NCBI GenBank assembly: GCA_963716735.1
Contig: OY970321.1
Coordinates: 1,302,001-1,366,000 of the forward strand
Origin: VRUE01 sp963716735
Lineage (GTDB): Bacteria > Actinomycetota > Thermoleophilia > Solirubrobacterales > 70-9
Direction: 5' to 3'
DNA length: 64,000 nucleotides
Shown: positions 1 through 8,904 of the stretch, in pieces
Position numbering within the stretch: position 1 is the stretch's first letter
Layout of the letters: every line of letters begins with the position of its first letter
Position numbers and translations under genes: made by a program
The notes under the pieces: generated by a model
Seen by the model: only the letters and a program-made list of their open reading frames with translations
Told to the model about the DNA's origin: nothing
Databases searched by the model: none

Positions 1-70
1 CCTTCGAGATCACCTCGAAGCCGACGAAGGCGGCGAGGACGAAGATCGTGATCTCGGTGAAGAGCGTCAT
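1..70 (-). CDS. pntAB: NAD(P) transhydrogenase alpha subunit part 2, N-terminus only
   Basis: Only the first 23 codons are in the window; the gene continues past the left edge. The translation begins MTLFTEITIFVLAAFVGFE, the characteristic start of the small membrane subunit (PntA-2) of three-subunit proton-translocating transhydrogenases, which supplies transmembrane helices of the proton channel. Its ATG overlaps the stop codon of pntAA in an ATGA arrangement, so the two are translationally coupled. Identification rests on this short N-terminus plus the neighbour. Confidence 0.85.
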   Translation of the reverse strand, partial: MTLFTEITIFVLAAFVGFEVISK

Positions 71-1185
71 TTCGCGGCCCTCTCGTTGCGGATCTCGCCG
101 CCGTGCGTAATGCAGGCGGCGGCGACGATGTCGTCCTCGAAGTCGACGTTCAGCTGGCCCTCCTCTGTGACGAGCAGGCCGAGCAGGTTCTCCAGGTTCT
201 TGGCGTAGAGCTGCGAAGCGGGAACAGGCATCTCGCTGGCCAGGTTGCGCGGGCCGACGACCTTGACGCCTCCCTCGACCACGGTCTGGCCGGCCTCGGT
301 CAGCTCGCAGTTGCCGCCGCTCTCGGCGGCGAGGTCGACGATCACCGAGCCCGGCTGCATGGTGCGCACCGCATCGGCGGTGATCAGCAGCGGCGCCGGG
401 CGGCCGGGGATCGCGGCGGTGGTGACGATCACGTCCTGCTTAGCGGCGTTCTCGCCGATCGCCTCGACGACCTTGGCGTTCTCCTCGTCGGTCAGCGGGC
501 GCGCGTAGCCACCCTCGCCTTCGGCGTCGGGGATGAAGTCCAGTTCGAGCGGGCGACCGCCGAGCGAGGCGATCTGCTCCCAGGCGGCGCGGCGGATGTC
601 GAAGCCGGTGACGATCGCGCCCAAGCGCTTCGCCGTGGCGACCGCCTGCAGCCCGGCGACCCCGGCGCCCAGCACCAGCACCTTGGCCGGCGGCACGGTG
701 CCGGCGGCGGTGGTCATCATGCCGAAGAAGCGGCCGGACTCACGGGCGGCGATCAGCATCGCCGCGTAGCCACCAGCGGCGGCCTGCGAGGAGAGCGCGT
801 CCATCGCCTGGGCGCGCGTCGTCCGCGGGATCGCCTCCATCGCGAAGCTGGTCACGCCGGATGCGGCAAGCGCCTTGTTGGTCTCGGCCGCGGTCCAGGG
901 CGAGAGGTGGCCGATCAGAAGCTGGTTGGAGTTGAGCTTGCCGATCTGCTCGGCGGTGGGGACGGCGACGCGAAGGACGACGTCGGCGCCCCAGGCGACG
1001 TCGGGGTCGACGACGTCCGCCCCCGCCTCCTCGTATTGGGAGTCGGGATGACCGGCGGCGTCGCCGGCACCGCGCTCGACGGCAACGTCGACGTGCTCGT
1101 TCGTCTTCAGCGATTTGACAGCGTCAGGGACCAGCGCGACCCGGCGCTCCCCCTCGGCGGTCTCTTTCGGCACTCCGATCTTCAT
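67..1185 (-). CDS. pntAA: NAD(P) transhydrogenase subunit alpha part 1
   Basis: The 372-residue soluble NAD(H)-binding subunit of proton-translocating transhydrogenase, which transfers hydride between NADH and NADP+ at the inner face of the membrane. The alanine dehydrogenase/PNT N-terminal domain opens MKIGVPKE; the conserved PRTTRAQAMDALSSQA segment is at about residues 120-136 and the Rossmann motif GAGVAGLQ at 173-180. The protein ends without membrane helices, as expected for the three-subunit form in which the membrane part is a separate gene, and that gene follows immediately with a 4-bp overlap. The ATG at 1185 is the only good start. Function is well supported by family. Confidence 0.93.
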   Translation of the reverse strand: MKIGVPKETAEGERRVALVPDAVKSLKTNEHVDVAVERGAGDAAGHPDSQYEEAGADVVDPDVAWGADVVLRVAVPTAEQIGKLNSNQLLIGHLSPWTAAETNKALAASGVTSFAMEAIPRTTRAQAMDALSSQAAAGGYAAMLIAARESGRFFGMMTTAAGTVPPAKVLVLGAGVAGLQAVATAKRLGAIVTGFDIRRAAWEQIASLGGRPLELDFIPDAEGEGGYARPLTDEENAKVVEAIGENAAKQDVIVTTAAIPGRPAPLLITADAVRTMQPGSVIVDLAAESGGNCELTEAGQTVVEGGVKVVGPRNLASEMPVPASQLYAKNLENLLGLLVTEEGQLNVDFEDDIVAAACITHGGEIRNERAAK

Positions 1186-1231
1186 GTCGTCATCAACAAG
1201 ATCATGCGGCGCGGGACCTTATGACAAGCAG

Positions 1232-2293
1232 CTAGGAGGGTGCTTCGACGCCCGCCAGGGACGCCAGTCGCTGAAGGGTGTGCAGTTGCTCTCCGCGCTC
1301 CACGTGTACCGGCGAGACGATCAGGCGATCGATGCCGGCGCCGCGGAAGCGCTCGACCCGCTCCGCCACCTCGGCCTCGCTGCCAACCAGCGAGGTGGCC
1401 TCGACGATCTCGTCGGGCATCGCCTGAAAGGCGCCGTCGCGGTCGCCGTCCTGGAAGCGGCGCTGGACCTCGTCGGCGACGTCACCGAAGCCAAAGCGGT
1501 GGGCAAGATCGACGTAGAAGTTGGTCTTGCGGCTGCCCATGCCGCCGAAGTAGAGGACGAGGCCGGCCTTGACGACGCTCTTAGCGGCCTCCAGGTCCCC
1601 GTCGATCGCCACCTGCAGGGACGGGCTGACCTCGAGGTCGGAGCGCTGCCGGCCGCCCTTGGCGAAACCCGCCTCGAGGTGCTCGCCCCAGGTCTGCTCG
1701 AAGGCGTCGACGCTGAAGAAGATCGGGATCCAGCCGTCGCAGATCTCCGCCGCCATCTCGACCGATTTGCGGCCGATCGCGCCGACGAACACGGGGATGT
1801 GGGAGCGCTCGGGGTGGAAGTTGAGCTTCAGCGGCTTGCCCTCGCCGCCCGGCAGGGGCAGCTGGTAGTGCTCGCCCTGGTGGTCGATCTTGCCCTCGCG
1901 GGCGACGATCTCGCGCACGACTTCGATGTACTCGCGGGTGCGGCCCCAGGGCTTTGAGTAGGGGACGCCGTACCAGCCTTCGGAGACCTGCGGGCCCGAT
2001 GGGCCGAAGCCGAAGAGGAAGCGTCCGCCCGAAAGCTTGTCGATCGTCGCCCCGGCCATCGCCGCGGCGGCCGGCGGGCGGGCGGGCACCTGCAGGATCG
2101 CCGCACCCAGGTTGATGGTGCTGGTCTGCGGCGCCAGCCAGGCGAGCACGCTGACCACGTCGGAGCCGTAGGACTCGGCCGCCCAGACCGACTCGAAGCC
2201 CGCCGCCTCGGCGGCCTGCACGACCTCGAGCGCATCCTCACCGGCAGGTCCGATGCCCCAGTAGCCGAGGTTAAGTCCGAGTTTTAAAGCCAT
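1232..2293 (-). CDS. LLM class (F420-type) flavin-dependent oxidoreductase
   Basis: 353 residues with the bacterial luciferase-like monooxygenase fold. It starts MALKLGLNLGYWG, followed by a predicted beta-alpha barrel containing AAEAAGFESVWAAES near residue 30 and DKLSGGRFLFGFGPSGPQ near 85, a signature typical of actinobacterial members that use reduced coenzyme F420. Substrate cannot be read from the sequence. The start at 2293 is supported by a TAGGGT -10 box nine bases upstream (leaderless). It diverges from the P-type ATPase with only 29 bases between starts, so their promoters must overlap. F420 rather than FMN use is inferred from the subfamily. Confidence 0.88.
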   Translation of the reverse strand: MALKLGLNLGYWGIGPAGEDALEVVQAAEAAGFESVWAAESYGSDVVSVLAWLAPQTSTINLGAAILQVPARPPAAAAMAGATIDKLSGGRFLFGFGPSGPQVSEGWYGVPYSKPWGRTREYIEVVREIVAREGKIDHQGEHYQLPLPGGEGKPLKLNFHPERSHIPVFVGAIGRKSVEMAAEICDGWIPIFFSVDAFEQTWGEHLEAGFAKGGRQRSDLEVSPSLQVAIDGDLEAAKSVVKAGLVLYFGGMGSRKTNFYVDLAHRFGFGDVADEVQRRFQDGDRDGAFQAMPDEIVEATSLVGSEAEVAERVERFRGAGIDRLIVSPVHVERGEQLHTLQRLASLAGVEAPS

Positions 2294-2302
2294 CCGCCGG
2301 GA

Positions 2303-2308
2303 ACCCTA
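2303..2308 (-). promoter_or_regulatory. Leaderless -10 box (TAGGGT) of the LLM gene
   Basis: On the minus strand TAGGGT is followed by 9 bases and then the ATG at 2293, placing the transcription start at or next to the start codon. The same geometry recurs at many genes of this window. No clear -35 is visible. Confidence 0.45.
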
Positions 2309-2322
2309 TTGAATGTCCCCTA

Positions 2323-4743
2323 ATGGCCGCCACCGCAACCGACACGCCGGATGCCGCCGAGCGCGGTTTGAGCAACGCCGAGGCGGCCAAGCGGCTGCGC
2401 AAGCTCGGCAGCCCGCCGGACACCTCCTCGCGCTCGGTCTCCAGCATCGTCGCCGGCAACGTCTTCACCCTCTTCAACGCGATCATCGGCGTCTTCTTCG
2501 TCCTCATCCTCTCGCTTGGGCTTTTCGCCGACGCCGTCTTCGGCTTCATCGCGATCGTCAACTCCTACATCGGCATCCGCCAGGAGCTGAACGCGAAGAA
2601 GACGCTGGACGAGCTGGCGGTGCTGGTCGCGCCCCACGCCAAGGCGATCCGCGACGGCGAGCCGGTCAGCCTCCTGGCGGAGGAGATCGTGCCGGGGGAC
2701 GTGATCGCGATCGAGCCCGGCGACCAGCTCGTCGCCGACGGCGAGACGATCGCCAGCCGGGGCATGACCCTGGACGAGTCGATGCTCACCGGCGAGGCCG
2801 ACGGGGTGCGCAAGGACGCCGGCGAGCGGGCGCTCTCGGGCTCCTTTTGCATCTCCGGCTCAGGCCGTTACCTGGTCGACGCGGTCCGCGAGGAGAGCTA
2901 CGCGGGCAAGCTGGCCGGCGAGGCGAGGGCCTTCCGCCATCCGCCCTCGCCGCTGCAGGCCGAGGTCAACCGGGTGATCGTCGCCTGCACCTGGGCGATG
3001 GCACCGCTGGCGGCGCTGCTGCTGATCACCTTCCAGCTGCGCGGCACCGACCTGGTTGAGGCGGCGCAGACGGCGACCGCCGGCCTGGTGACCCTGATCC
3101 CCGAGGGGCTGGTGTTGTTGATGAGCGTGACCTTCGCCGTCGCCGCGGTGCGGCTGGCCCGCAAAGACACGCTGGTGCAGCAGATCAGCGCAACCGAGAG
3201 CCTCGCCGCGGTCGACACGATCTGCGTCGACAAGACCGGCACCTTGACCGACGGCCAGCTGCGCCTGCTCGGGATCCAGGTGGCCGACGGAACCGACCCG
3301 GACGAGGCACAGGCAGCGCTGGGACGCTTTGCGGCAAGCGCCGGCGACCGCAACCGCACGCTGGAGACGATCGCCGAGGCCTTTCCGGGAACGCCTGGTC
3401 GGGTTGGGGGCGAAGTCCCCTTCTCCTCGAAGTGGAAGTGGAGCGGCCTGCGCCTGGGCGGCACCAGCTACGTGCTCGGCGCACCCGACATCCTCGCCGC
3501 GAGTGGCGCCCTGGACCTGCCTCCAGGCCTGACCCGAAAACTCGAGGAGGAGACGGCAGCCGGCAGGCGCGTCGTCGCCTTCGCTCAGTCGAGCGAGGGA
3601 CTGCCCGATGACCCCGAGCACACGCCGCCCCCCCGCCTCACGGCGGTGGCGCTGGTCGTGCTGGAGGAGACTCTGCGCGCCGACGCCGCCGAGACGATCG
3701 CCTTCATCCGCGAGGAGGAGATCGACCTGAAGTTGATCTCCGGAGATGCGCGGGCGACGGTGACCGCGGTCGCCTACGCGGTCGGGGTGCCGGCCGACGC
3801 CGGGGTGATCGAGGGCTCCGAGCTGCCCGACGACCCCGAGGGGCTCGCCGCGGCGGCGCTGAGCAACACGATCTTCTGCCGGATCGCGCCGGAGCAGAAG
3901 AAAGCCCTGGTCGAGGCGCTGCGCGCCTCGGGCCGCTACACGGCGATGATCGGCGACGGCGTCAACGACGTGCCGGCGCTGAAGCAGGCACGACTCGCGG
4001 TGGCGATGGGCTCGGGCGCGCAAGTGACGAAGGGGGTCGCCGATATCGTCCTGCTCGAGGACGAGTTCGCGCGGCTGCCGGAAGCGGTCGCTGAGGGACG
4101 ACGTATCGCCCGCAACGTTCACCGCCTCGGCCGCCTCTACCTGACCAAGTCGGTCTACGCGGCGGCGCTGATCCTGCTCGTCGCCGTACCCGGCTTCGCA
4201 TTCCCCTTCCTCCCCCGCCACCTCACCCTGGCGGTCTTCCTGACGATCGGCATCCCCTCCTTCGTCCTCGCCCTGGCGCCCTCAGACGGGCCGCTCTACC
4301 GCGGTCGCCTGCTGCGCGCCCTGGCCGCCTTCGCCGTGCCGGCCGGACTGGCGACGGCGCTCGGCTCGATCCTCTGCTTCTTCCTCGTCGACACCGTCTT
4401 CGGCGGCTCGCTGGAGGCCGGCCGCACCGCGGCGACGACGACCCTGATCGTGCTCGGCCTCGCCTTCGTCCTCCTGCTCGAGCGCGGCCCCGGCCGCGAG
4501 CACATCGCGATCCAGAGCTACATGCTGGCGATGGTCGCGGGCCTCGGTGCCCTCTTCGCGCTGATCCTGGCGGCGGCACCGGTGCGCGACTTCTTCGAGA
4601 TGACGCTGCTGAGCGCGACCGAGTGGTTCCTGGCGCTGGCCTGCTCCGCGATCGGCCTGACGATCGCCAGCCTGCTCTGGCGCTTGCCCCAAATCGAACG
4701 CCTCGAATCTCCGGGTTATGAACCAGTGCCTGAGGACACCTAA
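2323..4743 (+). CDS. ctpE: P-type cation-transporting ATPase, CtpE-like
   Basis: 806 residues with all P-type ATPase landmarks: actuator TGEA at about 156-159, IPEGL in the M4 helix at 259-263, phosphorylation site DKTGTLT with Asp303, and hinge GDGVND near 545. Helical hairpins flank these, and a six-helix C-terminal bundle follows. It has no heavy-metal N-terminal domain or CPC motif. Overall order and length match actinobacterial CtpE, reported in mycobacteria as a calcium-uptake ATPase; ion specificity here is inferred. ATG at 2323 is chosen because translation opens with a short cytosolic segment as in CtpE. The last codons and stop (VPEDT) lie in an inverted repeat shared with the convergent thioesterase gene. 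Confidence 0.88.
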   Translation: MAATATDTPDAAERGLSNAEAAKRLRKLGSPPDTSSRSVSSIVAGNVFTLFNAIIGVFFVLILSLGLFADAVFGFIAIVNSYIGIRQELNAKKTLDELAVLVAPHAKAIRDGEPVSLLAEEIVPGDVIAIEPGDQLVADGETIASRGMTLDESMLTGEADGVRKDAGERALSGSFCISGSGRYLVDAVREESYAGKLAGEARAFRHPPSPLQAEVNRVIVACTWAMAPLAALLLITFQLRGTDLVEAAQTATAGLVTLIPEGLVLLMSVTFAVAAVRLARKDTLVQQISATESLAAVDTICVDKTGTLTDGQLRLLGIQVADGTDPDEAQAALGRFAASAGDRNRTLETIAEAFPGTPGRVGGEVPFSSKWKWSGLRLGGTSYVLGAPDILAASGALDLPPGLTRKLEEETAAGRRVVAFAQSSEGLPDDPEHTPPPRLTAVALVVLEETLRADAAETIAFIREEEIDLKLISGDARATVTAVAYAVGVPADAGVIEGSELPDDPEGLAAAALSNTIFCRIAPEQKKALVEALRASGRYTAMIGDGVNDVPALKQARLAVAMGSGAQVTKGVADIVLLEDEFARLPEAVAEGRRIARNVHRLGRLYLTKSVYAAALILLVAVPGFAFPFLPRHLTLAVFLTIGIPSFVLALAPSDGPLYRGRLLRALAAFAVPAGLATALGSILCFFLVDTVFGGSLEAGRTAATTTLIVLGLAFVLLLERGPGREHIAIQSYMLAMVAGLGALFALILAAAPVRDFFEMTLLSATEWFLALACSAIGLTIASLLWRLPQIERLESPGYEPVPEDT

Positions 4744-4831
4744 CCGGCGCATATCGGCGTCCTCGGTCGCTCGCGTGCAGAGCACGCCACGCTCCCTGCG
4801 TCCTTGATCTGCTTGGTCAGGTGTCCTCAGG
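4729..4831. repeat. Inverted repeat joining two convergent gene ends
   Basis: Arms 4729-4745 and 4815-4831 (17 bp, one mismatch) contain the last codons and stop of both neighbouring genes. The 69-base loop carries its own hairpin GCGTGC-AGA-GCACGC at 4773-4787. It probably acts as a bidirectional transcription terminator. As a result both proteins end in PEDT. Confidence 0.7.
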
Positions 4832-5272
4832 GGGGAGGACGAACTGGCTGACGATCAGATTCGCCGCCAGGCGGGGCTCGGATCCCTCGCGGCGACGCTC
4901 CATCCGCACCTCGATCACGACGGTGCTCTTGCCGGCGTGCAGCGGCTCGCCGACGGCGACGATCTCGTCACCGAGGATCCCCGCGGCGAAGACGTTCAGC
5001 TTCAACTCGATCGTGGTGAAGTTGTGCCCCGGGGGAATGTTGCGGAAGGTGGCCCAGGCGGCGACGGTGTCACCGAGCGCGGTCCAGACCCCACCGTGGA
5101 CGAAGCCGCCGGGGTGCAGATGGCGTTGGTCGACGACGATCCGCCCGCGGGCGTGGGTGTCCTCGACTTCCAGCGGCTCGATCCCGAGATCGCCGGGAAA
5201 GCTGCCTGGGAGAAAGTTGCGGACGGACTCCGGCGTGATCAGGGAGCTGGGATGCGGCGGCGCGTCGCTCAT
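4817..5272 (-). CDS. PaaI-type hotdog-fold thioesterase
   Basis: 151 residues beginning MSDAPPHPSS. The hotdog signature HGGVWTALGDTVAAWA spans about residues 59-74, with the HGG helix start and the Asp (about 68) that is catalytic in PaaI-like acyl-CoA thioesterases. It likely hydrolyses a short or aromatic acyl-CoA. The ATG at 5272 is preferred over upstream in-frame starts because it forms an ATGA overlap with the upstream monooxygenase stop, a sign of translational coupling. It is the last gene of a leftward operon with thiolase, crotonase and Baeyer-Villiger-type monooxygenase, so it may clear a dead-end CoA ester of that pathway. Confidence 0.85.
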   Translation of the reverse strand: MSDAPPHPSSLITPESVRNFLPGSFPGDLGIEPLEVEDTHARGRIVVDQRHLHPGGFVHGGVWTALGDTVAAWATFRNIPPGHNFTTIELKLNVFAAGILGDEIVAVGEPLHAGKSTVVIEVRMERRREGSEPRLAANLIVSQFVLPPEDT

Positions 5273-6738
5273 GCGGCGAGAGCGTATGCGCCGGGCTCCA
5301 GCGTCGCAGTCCGCCGCCGATAGGTGTTCCACAGCCACGGCCACTGCTGCGGGTCGTTGCCGTTCTCGTCGACGTACCAGTTGGTGCAGCCACTGTGCCA
5401 GACCGTGCCGGCGAGGGCCTCCCGCAGCTCGCGGTCGAAGCGCTCCGCCGCCTCCCGCCGCACCTCGATCCGGCTTGCATCGACGCGATCCAGCTCGCGC
5501 AGCGCGGCGAGGACGTGGCCCATCCCGGCCTCGATCGTGTAGATGACCGAGCCGGTGCCGCCGTTCGTGTTCGGCCCGTAGAGCAGGAACATGTTGGGGA
5601 AGCCTGGGACGCTGAGGCCGAAGTAGGCGCGCGCGACCTCAGCCCACTCCTGGGCCAGAGCGCCATCGCGGCCGCTGATCTCCATCGGGGCGACGAAGCC
5701 GTGGGTGGCGAAGCCGGTGGCCAGCACGAGCACGTCGGCAGGCCGCTCGACGCCGGCCTCGTCGCGGATGCCTGCCGGGGTGACCGCGGCGATCCGCTCC
5801 GTCACCAGCTCCACATTGGGCTGGGTCAGCGCCGGGTACCACTCGTCGGTCAGCATCATCCGCTTGCAGCCGAGCTCGTCGCTCGGCGTCGCCCTGCGGC
5901 GCAGCTCGGGATCCTCGATCGCCGCCGTGATCTGCCGGCGCCCGACGGCGCGGAGCGCCGGCAGCAGCCAGCGGTGGCGCGTCATCGCCGCCGCGCCAAA
6001 CTCCATGGTGGCGAAGATGAAGGCACGATCGAGGCGGCGCACGGCGGGGAAGCGCTTGAAGACCGCATGCGCCCGCTCGGAGTAGGCGTAGTCCATCTTG
6101 GGGAACGTCCAGCCGGCCGAGCGCTGGTAGACGTCAAGCTGGACGACCGTCGGTTGGATCGCCGGCACGACCTGGATCGCGCTGCACCCGGTCCCGACCA
6201 CCGCCACCCGCTTGCCGGTCAAGTCGACGTCATGGCGCCACTCAGCGGTGTGGAAGGCGGGACCGGCGAAGCTCTCCAGGCCGGGGATCGCCGCCGTCTT
6301 GGGGACCGAGAGCTGGCCGCAGGCCGTGAGCAGGATCTCGGCCTCGTGCGGGCCGGCGCTCGTCTCGAGCCGCCACCTGGCTCGCCCCTCGTCCCAGCTG
6401 GCGCTCTTCACCTCGGTGCCGGTGCGGACCTTGTCGAGCACGCCGAAGCGGCGCGCCACCCCCTCCACGTATGCCTGGATCTCCGCCTGCGGCGCATAGC
6501 GCCGCGACCAGCGGTTCGGCGCGAAGCCGAACTCGTAGAGATGCGAGGGAACGTCGCAGGCGGCGCCGGGATAGGTGTTGTGGTTCCAGACCCCACCGAC
6601 CCGCTCGCCCTTCTCGAAGACGGTCACGTCCTCATAGCCGGCGCGCTTCAGCATGACCGCCGCCCCGACGCCGCCGAAACCGCCGCCGACCACGGCGATC
6701 GAGCGCGGGCGGGGAGCGTGTCCGTTGCTACTCGACAC
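5269..6738 (-). CDS. FAD-dependent monooxygenase, Baeyer-Villiger type
   Basis: 489 residues. Two dinucleotide-binding motifs are visible: GGGFGGVGA at about 18-26 for FAD and GTGCSAIQ at about 182-189 for NADPH. Between them FAGPAFHTAEW (157-167) fits the Baeyer-Villiger fingerprint FxGxxxHxxxW, although the next residue is Arg rather than Pro or Asp. The enzyme would insert one oxygen into a ketone to give an ester or lactone. It overlaps the crotonase gene by 11 bp upstream and the thioesterase by 4 bp downstream, so all are co-transcribed with the thiolase. Substrate unknown; flavin monooxygenase of another subtype is the alternative. Confidence 0.88.
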   Translation of the reverse strand: MSSSNGHAPRPRSIAVVGGGFGGVGAAVMLKRAGYEDVTVFEKGERVGGVWNHNTYPGAACDVPSHLYEFGFAPNRWSRRYAPQAEIQAYVEGVARRFGVLDKVRTGTEVKSASWDEGRARWRLETSAGPHEAEILLTACGQLSVPKTAAIPGLESFAGPAFHTAEWRHDVDLTGKRVAVVGTGCSAIQVVPAIQPTVVQLDVYQRSAGWTFPKMDYAYSERAHAVFKRFPAVRRLDRAFIFATMEFGAAAMTRHRWLLPALRAVGRRQITAAIEDPELRRRATPSDELGCKRMMLTDEWYPALTQPNVELVTERIAAVTPAGIRDEAGVERPADVLVLATGFATHGFVAPMEISGRDGALAQEWAEVARAYFGLSVPGFPNMFLLYGPNTNGGTGSVIYTIEAGMGHVLAALRELDRVDASRIEVRREAAERFDRELREALAGTVWHSGCTNWYVDENGNDPQQWPWLWNTYRRRTATLEPGAYALAA

Positions 6739-7645
6739 CGAAGCCCCCGAGGCCGTAGTCGCCGAAGGGCTCGTCGCGATCTTTCACGGCCTGCTTGAAG
6801 CCCGACTCGGCGGCGCGGCGGACGAAGCCGTGGCCCTCCTCGGTATGGCGGGCGATGCCGTCGAAGAAGGTGCCGAGCAGCTGCGTCTGGTGCAGGCCCT
6901 GTGAGTAGAGGGACTGGTTGACCAGCATCTTCATCATCACCAGCTGGTTGATCGGCAGCCGCGCGACCCGCTCCAGCAGGTCCTCGAATCGCCCGTCGAG
7001 CTCGCCGGGGGGCGCCGCTTCGGTCGCCAGCCCCCACTCCGCCGCCTGCTCGCCGCTCAGCGAGTCGCCGGTCAGGAGCAGGCGCTTGGCCCGCATAGGC
7101 CCCAGCCGGGTCGCCCACAGCGCCGTCGTCGGCGAGCCCCAGACGCGGGCCGGCGGGTAGCCGATCTTGGCGTCGGTGCCGATCACCAGCAGGTCCGAGC
7201 AGAGCGCCATGTCGGTGCCGCCGGCGACGCAGTAGCCGTGCACCTTGCAGATCACCGGCTTCTCGGAGTGGAAGAGGCTCATGAAGCCGCGCACGTTGCG
7301 CGACATGAACTGGAAGTCGGTGACCGGGTCCCAGTTCGACTCCGGCGCGTGGTTGGCGCCGATCGTCGCCGGGTCGACCGGCGACCCGGGCGGCGCCTCG
7401 ACCCCCTCCAGCCCGCTCATGTCACCCTCGGCCGAGGCGACAAGGTCATAGCCGCCGCAGAAGCCGCTGCCATTGCCGGCGAGGGCGATGACGTGCACCT
7501 CGGGGTCGAGGTTGGCGCGCTCGACGCAGGCCGCGAGCTCGGCCGGCATCCGCGGCACGATCCCGTTACCGCGGTCCGGCCGGTTCAGGGTGATGCGGGC
7601 GACCCGATCGCCGGTCTCGTAGATCAGCGTCTCGGGTCGCATCAT
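6728..7645 (-). CDS. Enoyl-CoA hydratase/isomerase (crotonase) family protein
   Basis: 305 residues. The crotonase fold is recognisable from ITLNRPDRGNGI near 18-29, the first oxyanion-hole segment GFCGGYDL at about 61-68, and the second, KVHGYCVAGGTDMAL, in the middle. An insertion of about 45 residues separates the two segments, making it longer than the usual 260 residues. It likely hydrates or isomerises an acyl-CoA in the same route as the adjoining thiolase (7-base gap upstream). The start is ATG at 7645 or 7642. Exact reaction cannot be assigned. Confidence 0.85.
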   Translation of the reverse strand: MMRPETLIYETGDRVARITLNRPDRGNGIVPRMPAELAACVERANLDPEVHVIALAGNGSGFCGGYDLVASAEGDMSGLEGVEAPPGSPVDPATIGANHAPESNWDPVTDFQFMSRNVRGFMSLFHSEKPVICKVHGYCVAGGTDMALCSDLLVIGTDAKIGYPPARVWGSPTTALWATRLGPMRAKRLLLTGDSLSGEQAAEWGLATEAAPPGELDGRFEDLLERVARLPINQLVMMKMLVNQSLYSQGLHQTQLLGTFFDGIARHTEEGHGFVRRAAESGFKQAVKDRDEPFGDYGLGGFGVE

Positions 7646-7652
7646 CCCTACC

Positions 7653-8813
7653 TCAGTTCATTCTTTCGACCAGCATCGCCTTGCCCTGACCGCCGGCGAC
7701 GCACATGGTCTCGATGCCGACCTGGTGGTCGTCGGTCTCCATCACGTTGAGCAGGGTGCCCATCATGCGGGCGCCGGTCATGCCGAAGGGGTGGCCGAGG
7801 GCGATCGCACCGCCGTGCGTGTTGAGCTTCTCCAGCGGGATGTCGCACTCGTCCATGATCGGAATCACCTGGGCGGCGAAGGCCTCGTTCAACTCGACCG
7901 TGCCGACGTCGTCCATCGTCATCCCAGAGCGCTCCAGCACCTTCTTGATCGCGCCGATCGGGGCGACGCCCATGTACTCGGGCTCGTTGCCGTAGGTGGC
8001 GGCGGTGACGATACGGGCGCGCGGGGTCAGGCCCAGCTCCTTGGCCTTGGTGTCGCTCATCAGCAGCACCGCGGCGGCGCCGTCGTTGAGCGGGCAGGAG
8101 TTGCCGGCGGTGACGCCGCCGCCGCCGAAGGACTCCTCCAGCTGCGAGAGCTTCTCCAGCGTCGAGCTGGCGCGCGGGCCGTCGTCCTTGGCGACCTCGG
8201 TGCCGTCGGGCAGTGTCACCGGGACGATCTCGCGGTCGAAGAAGCCGTCCTCCTGGGACTGCACGGCAAGTTCCTGGGAGCGCTGCGCGAACTTGTCCAT
8301 GTCGGCGCGGCTGACCTCGTATTTTTCGGCGACGTTGACCGCGGTCTTGCCCATCTCGATGTAGGCGTTGGGCTGGCCGTCGTTGCCCTGCAGGTTCTCG
8401 TTCTGGTCGGCGGCGCCGGCGGGCTCGGTGCGCTCGTTGTAACGGCTCACCCACTCGACCCCGGCGGCGATATAGACGTCGCCCTCGCCGGCCTTGATCG
8501 CGTTGCCGGCGTGGCGGATCGCGTCGAGGCTGGAGGAGCAGTAGCGGGAGACAGTGACCCCATTGACTTCCTGCGGCAGCTTCTCGGAGAGCAAGGAGAC
8601 GATGCGGCCGATGTTGAACGCCTGCAGGCCCTGCGGCATGCCGCAGCCGCAGAAGAGGTCTTCGATCGAGGCCGGGTCGACCTCGGGGTTGCGCTCGAGC
8701 AGCTGGTCGACGACGTAGGCGCCCATCTCATCGGGACGGAGCTGCGCCAGCGAGCCCTTGAAGGCACGGCCGATCGGCGTGCGGATGGTGTCGACGATCA
8801 CTGCCTCGGGCAT
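7653..8813 (-). CDS. fadA: Thiolase (acetyl-CoA C-acyltransferase)
   Basis: 386 residues, standard length for thiolase I/II. The nucleophilic cysteine is in SRYCSSSL (Cys92); the catalytic dyad partners are His341 in ALGHPFGMTG and Cys371 in MCVAGGQG, with NEAFAAQ before them. It cleaves 3-ketoacyl-CoA to acetyl-CoA plus a shortened acyl-CoA, or condenses acyl-CoAs. It is the first gene of the leftward four-gene operon; its ATG has a good ribosome-binding site (AAGGAGAG). The operon contents suggest degradation of a ring or chain compound through ketone, ester and CoA intermediates; this pathway role is inferred. Confidence 0.92.
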   Translation of the reverse strand: MPEAVIVDTIRTPIGRAFKGSLAQLRPDEMGAYVVDQLLERNPEVDPASIEDLFCGCGMPQGLQAFNIGRIVSLLSEKLPQEVNGVTVSRYCSSSLDAIRHAGNAIKAGEGDVYIAAGVEWVSRYNERTEPAGAADQNENLQGNDGQPNAYIEMGKTAVNVAEKYEVSRADMDKFAQRSQELAVQSQEDGFFDREIVPVTLPDGTEVAKDDGPRASSTLEKLSQLEESFGGGGVTAGNSCPLNDGAAAVLLMSDTKAKELGLTPRARIVTAATYGNEPEYMGVAPIGAIKKVLERSGMTMDDVGTVELNEAFAAQVIPIMDECDIPLEKLNTHGGAIALGHPFGMTGARMMGTLLNVMETDDHQVGIETMCVAGGQGKAMLVERMN

Positions 8814-8892
8814 CTAGCTCTCTCCTTGGATCTGGGGATGGGAAGTGCGGACCGCAGGGTATTTGACCCGGCCACCCGGCGCGGTTCTCGAC

Positions 8893-8898
8893 TAAGTT
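8893..8898 (+). promoter_or_regulatory. Leaderless -10 box (TAAGTT)
   Basis: TAAGTT is followed by six bases (AGGGCG) and the ATG at 8905, so the mRNA probably begins at the start codon. No Shine-Dalgarno sequence is possible in this spacing. Confidence 0.4.
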
Positions 8899-8904
8899 AG
8901 GGCG

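Noticed and set aside
2860..4221. Long minus-strand frame opposite the P-type ATPase
   Set aside because: Antisense shadow: the opposite strand encodes all P-type ATPase motifs and the minus frame has no recognisable content or start signal.
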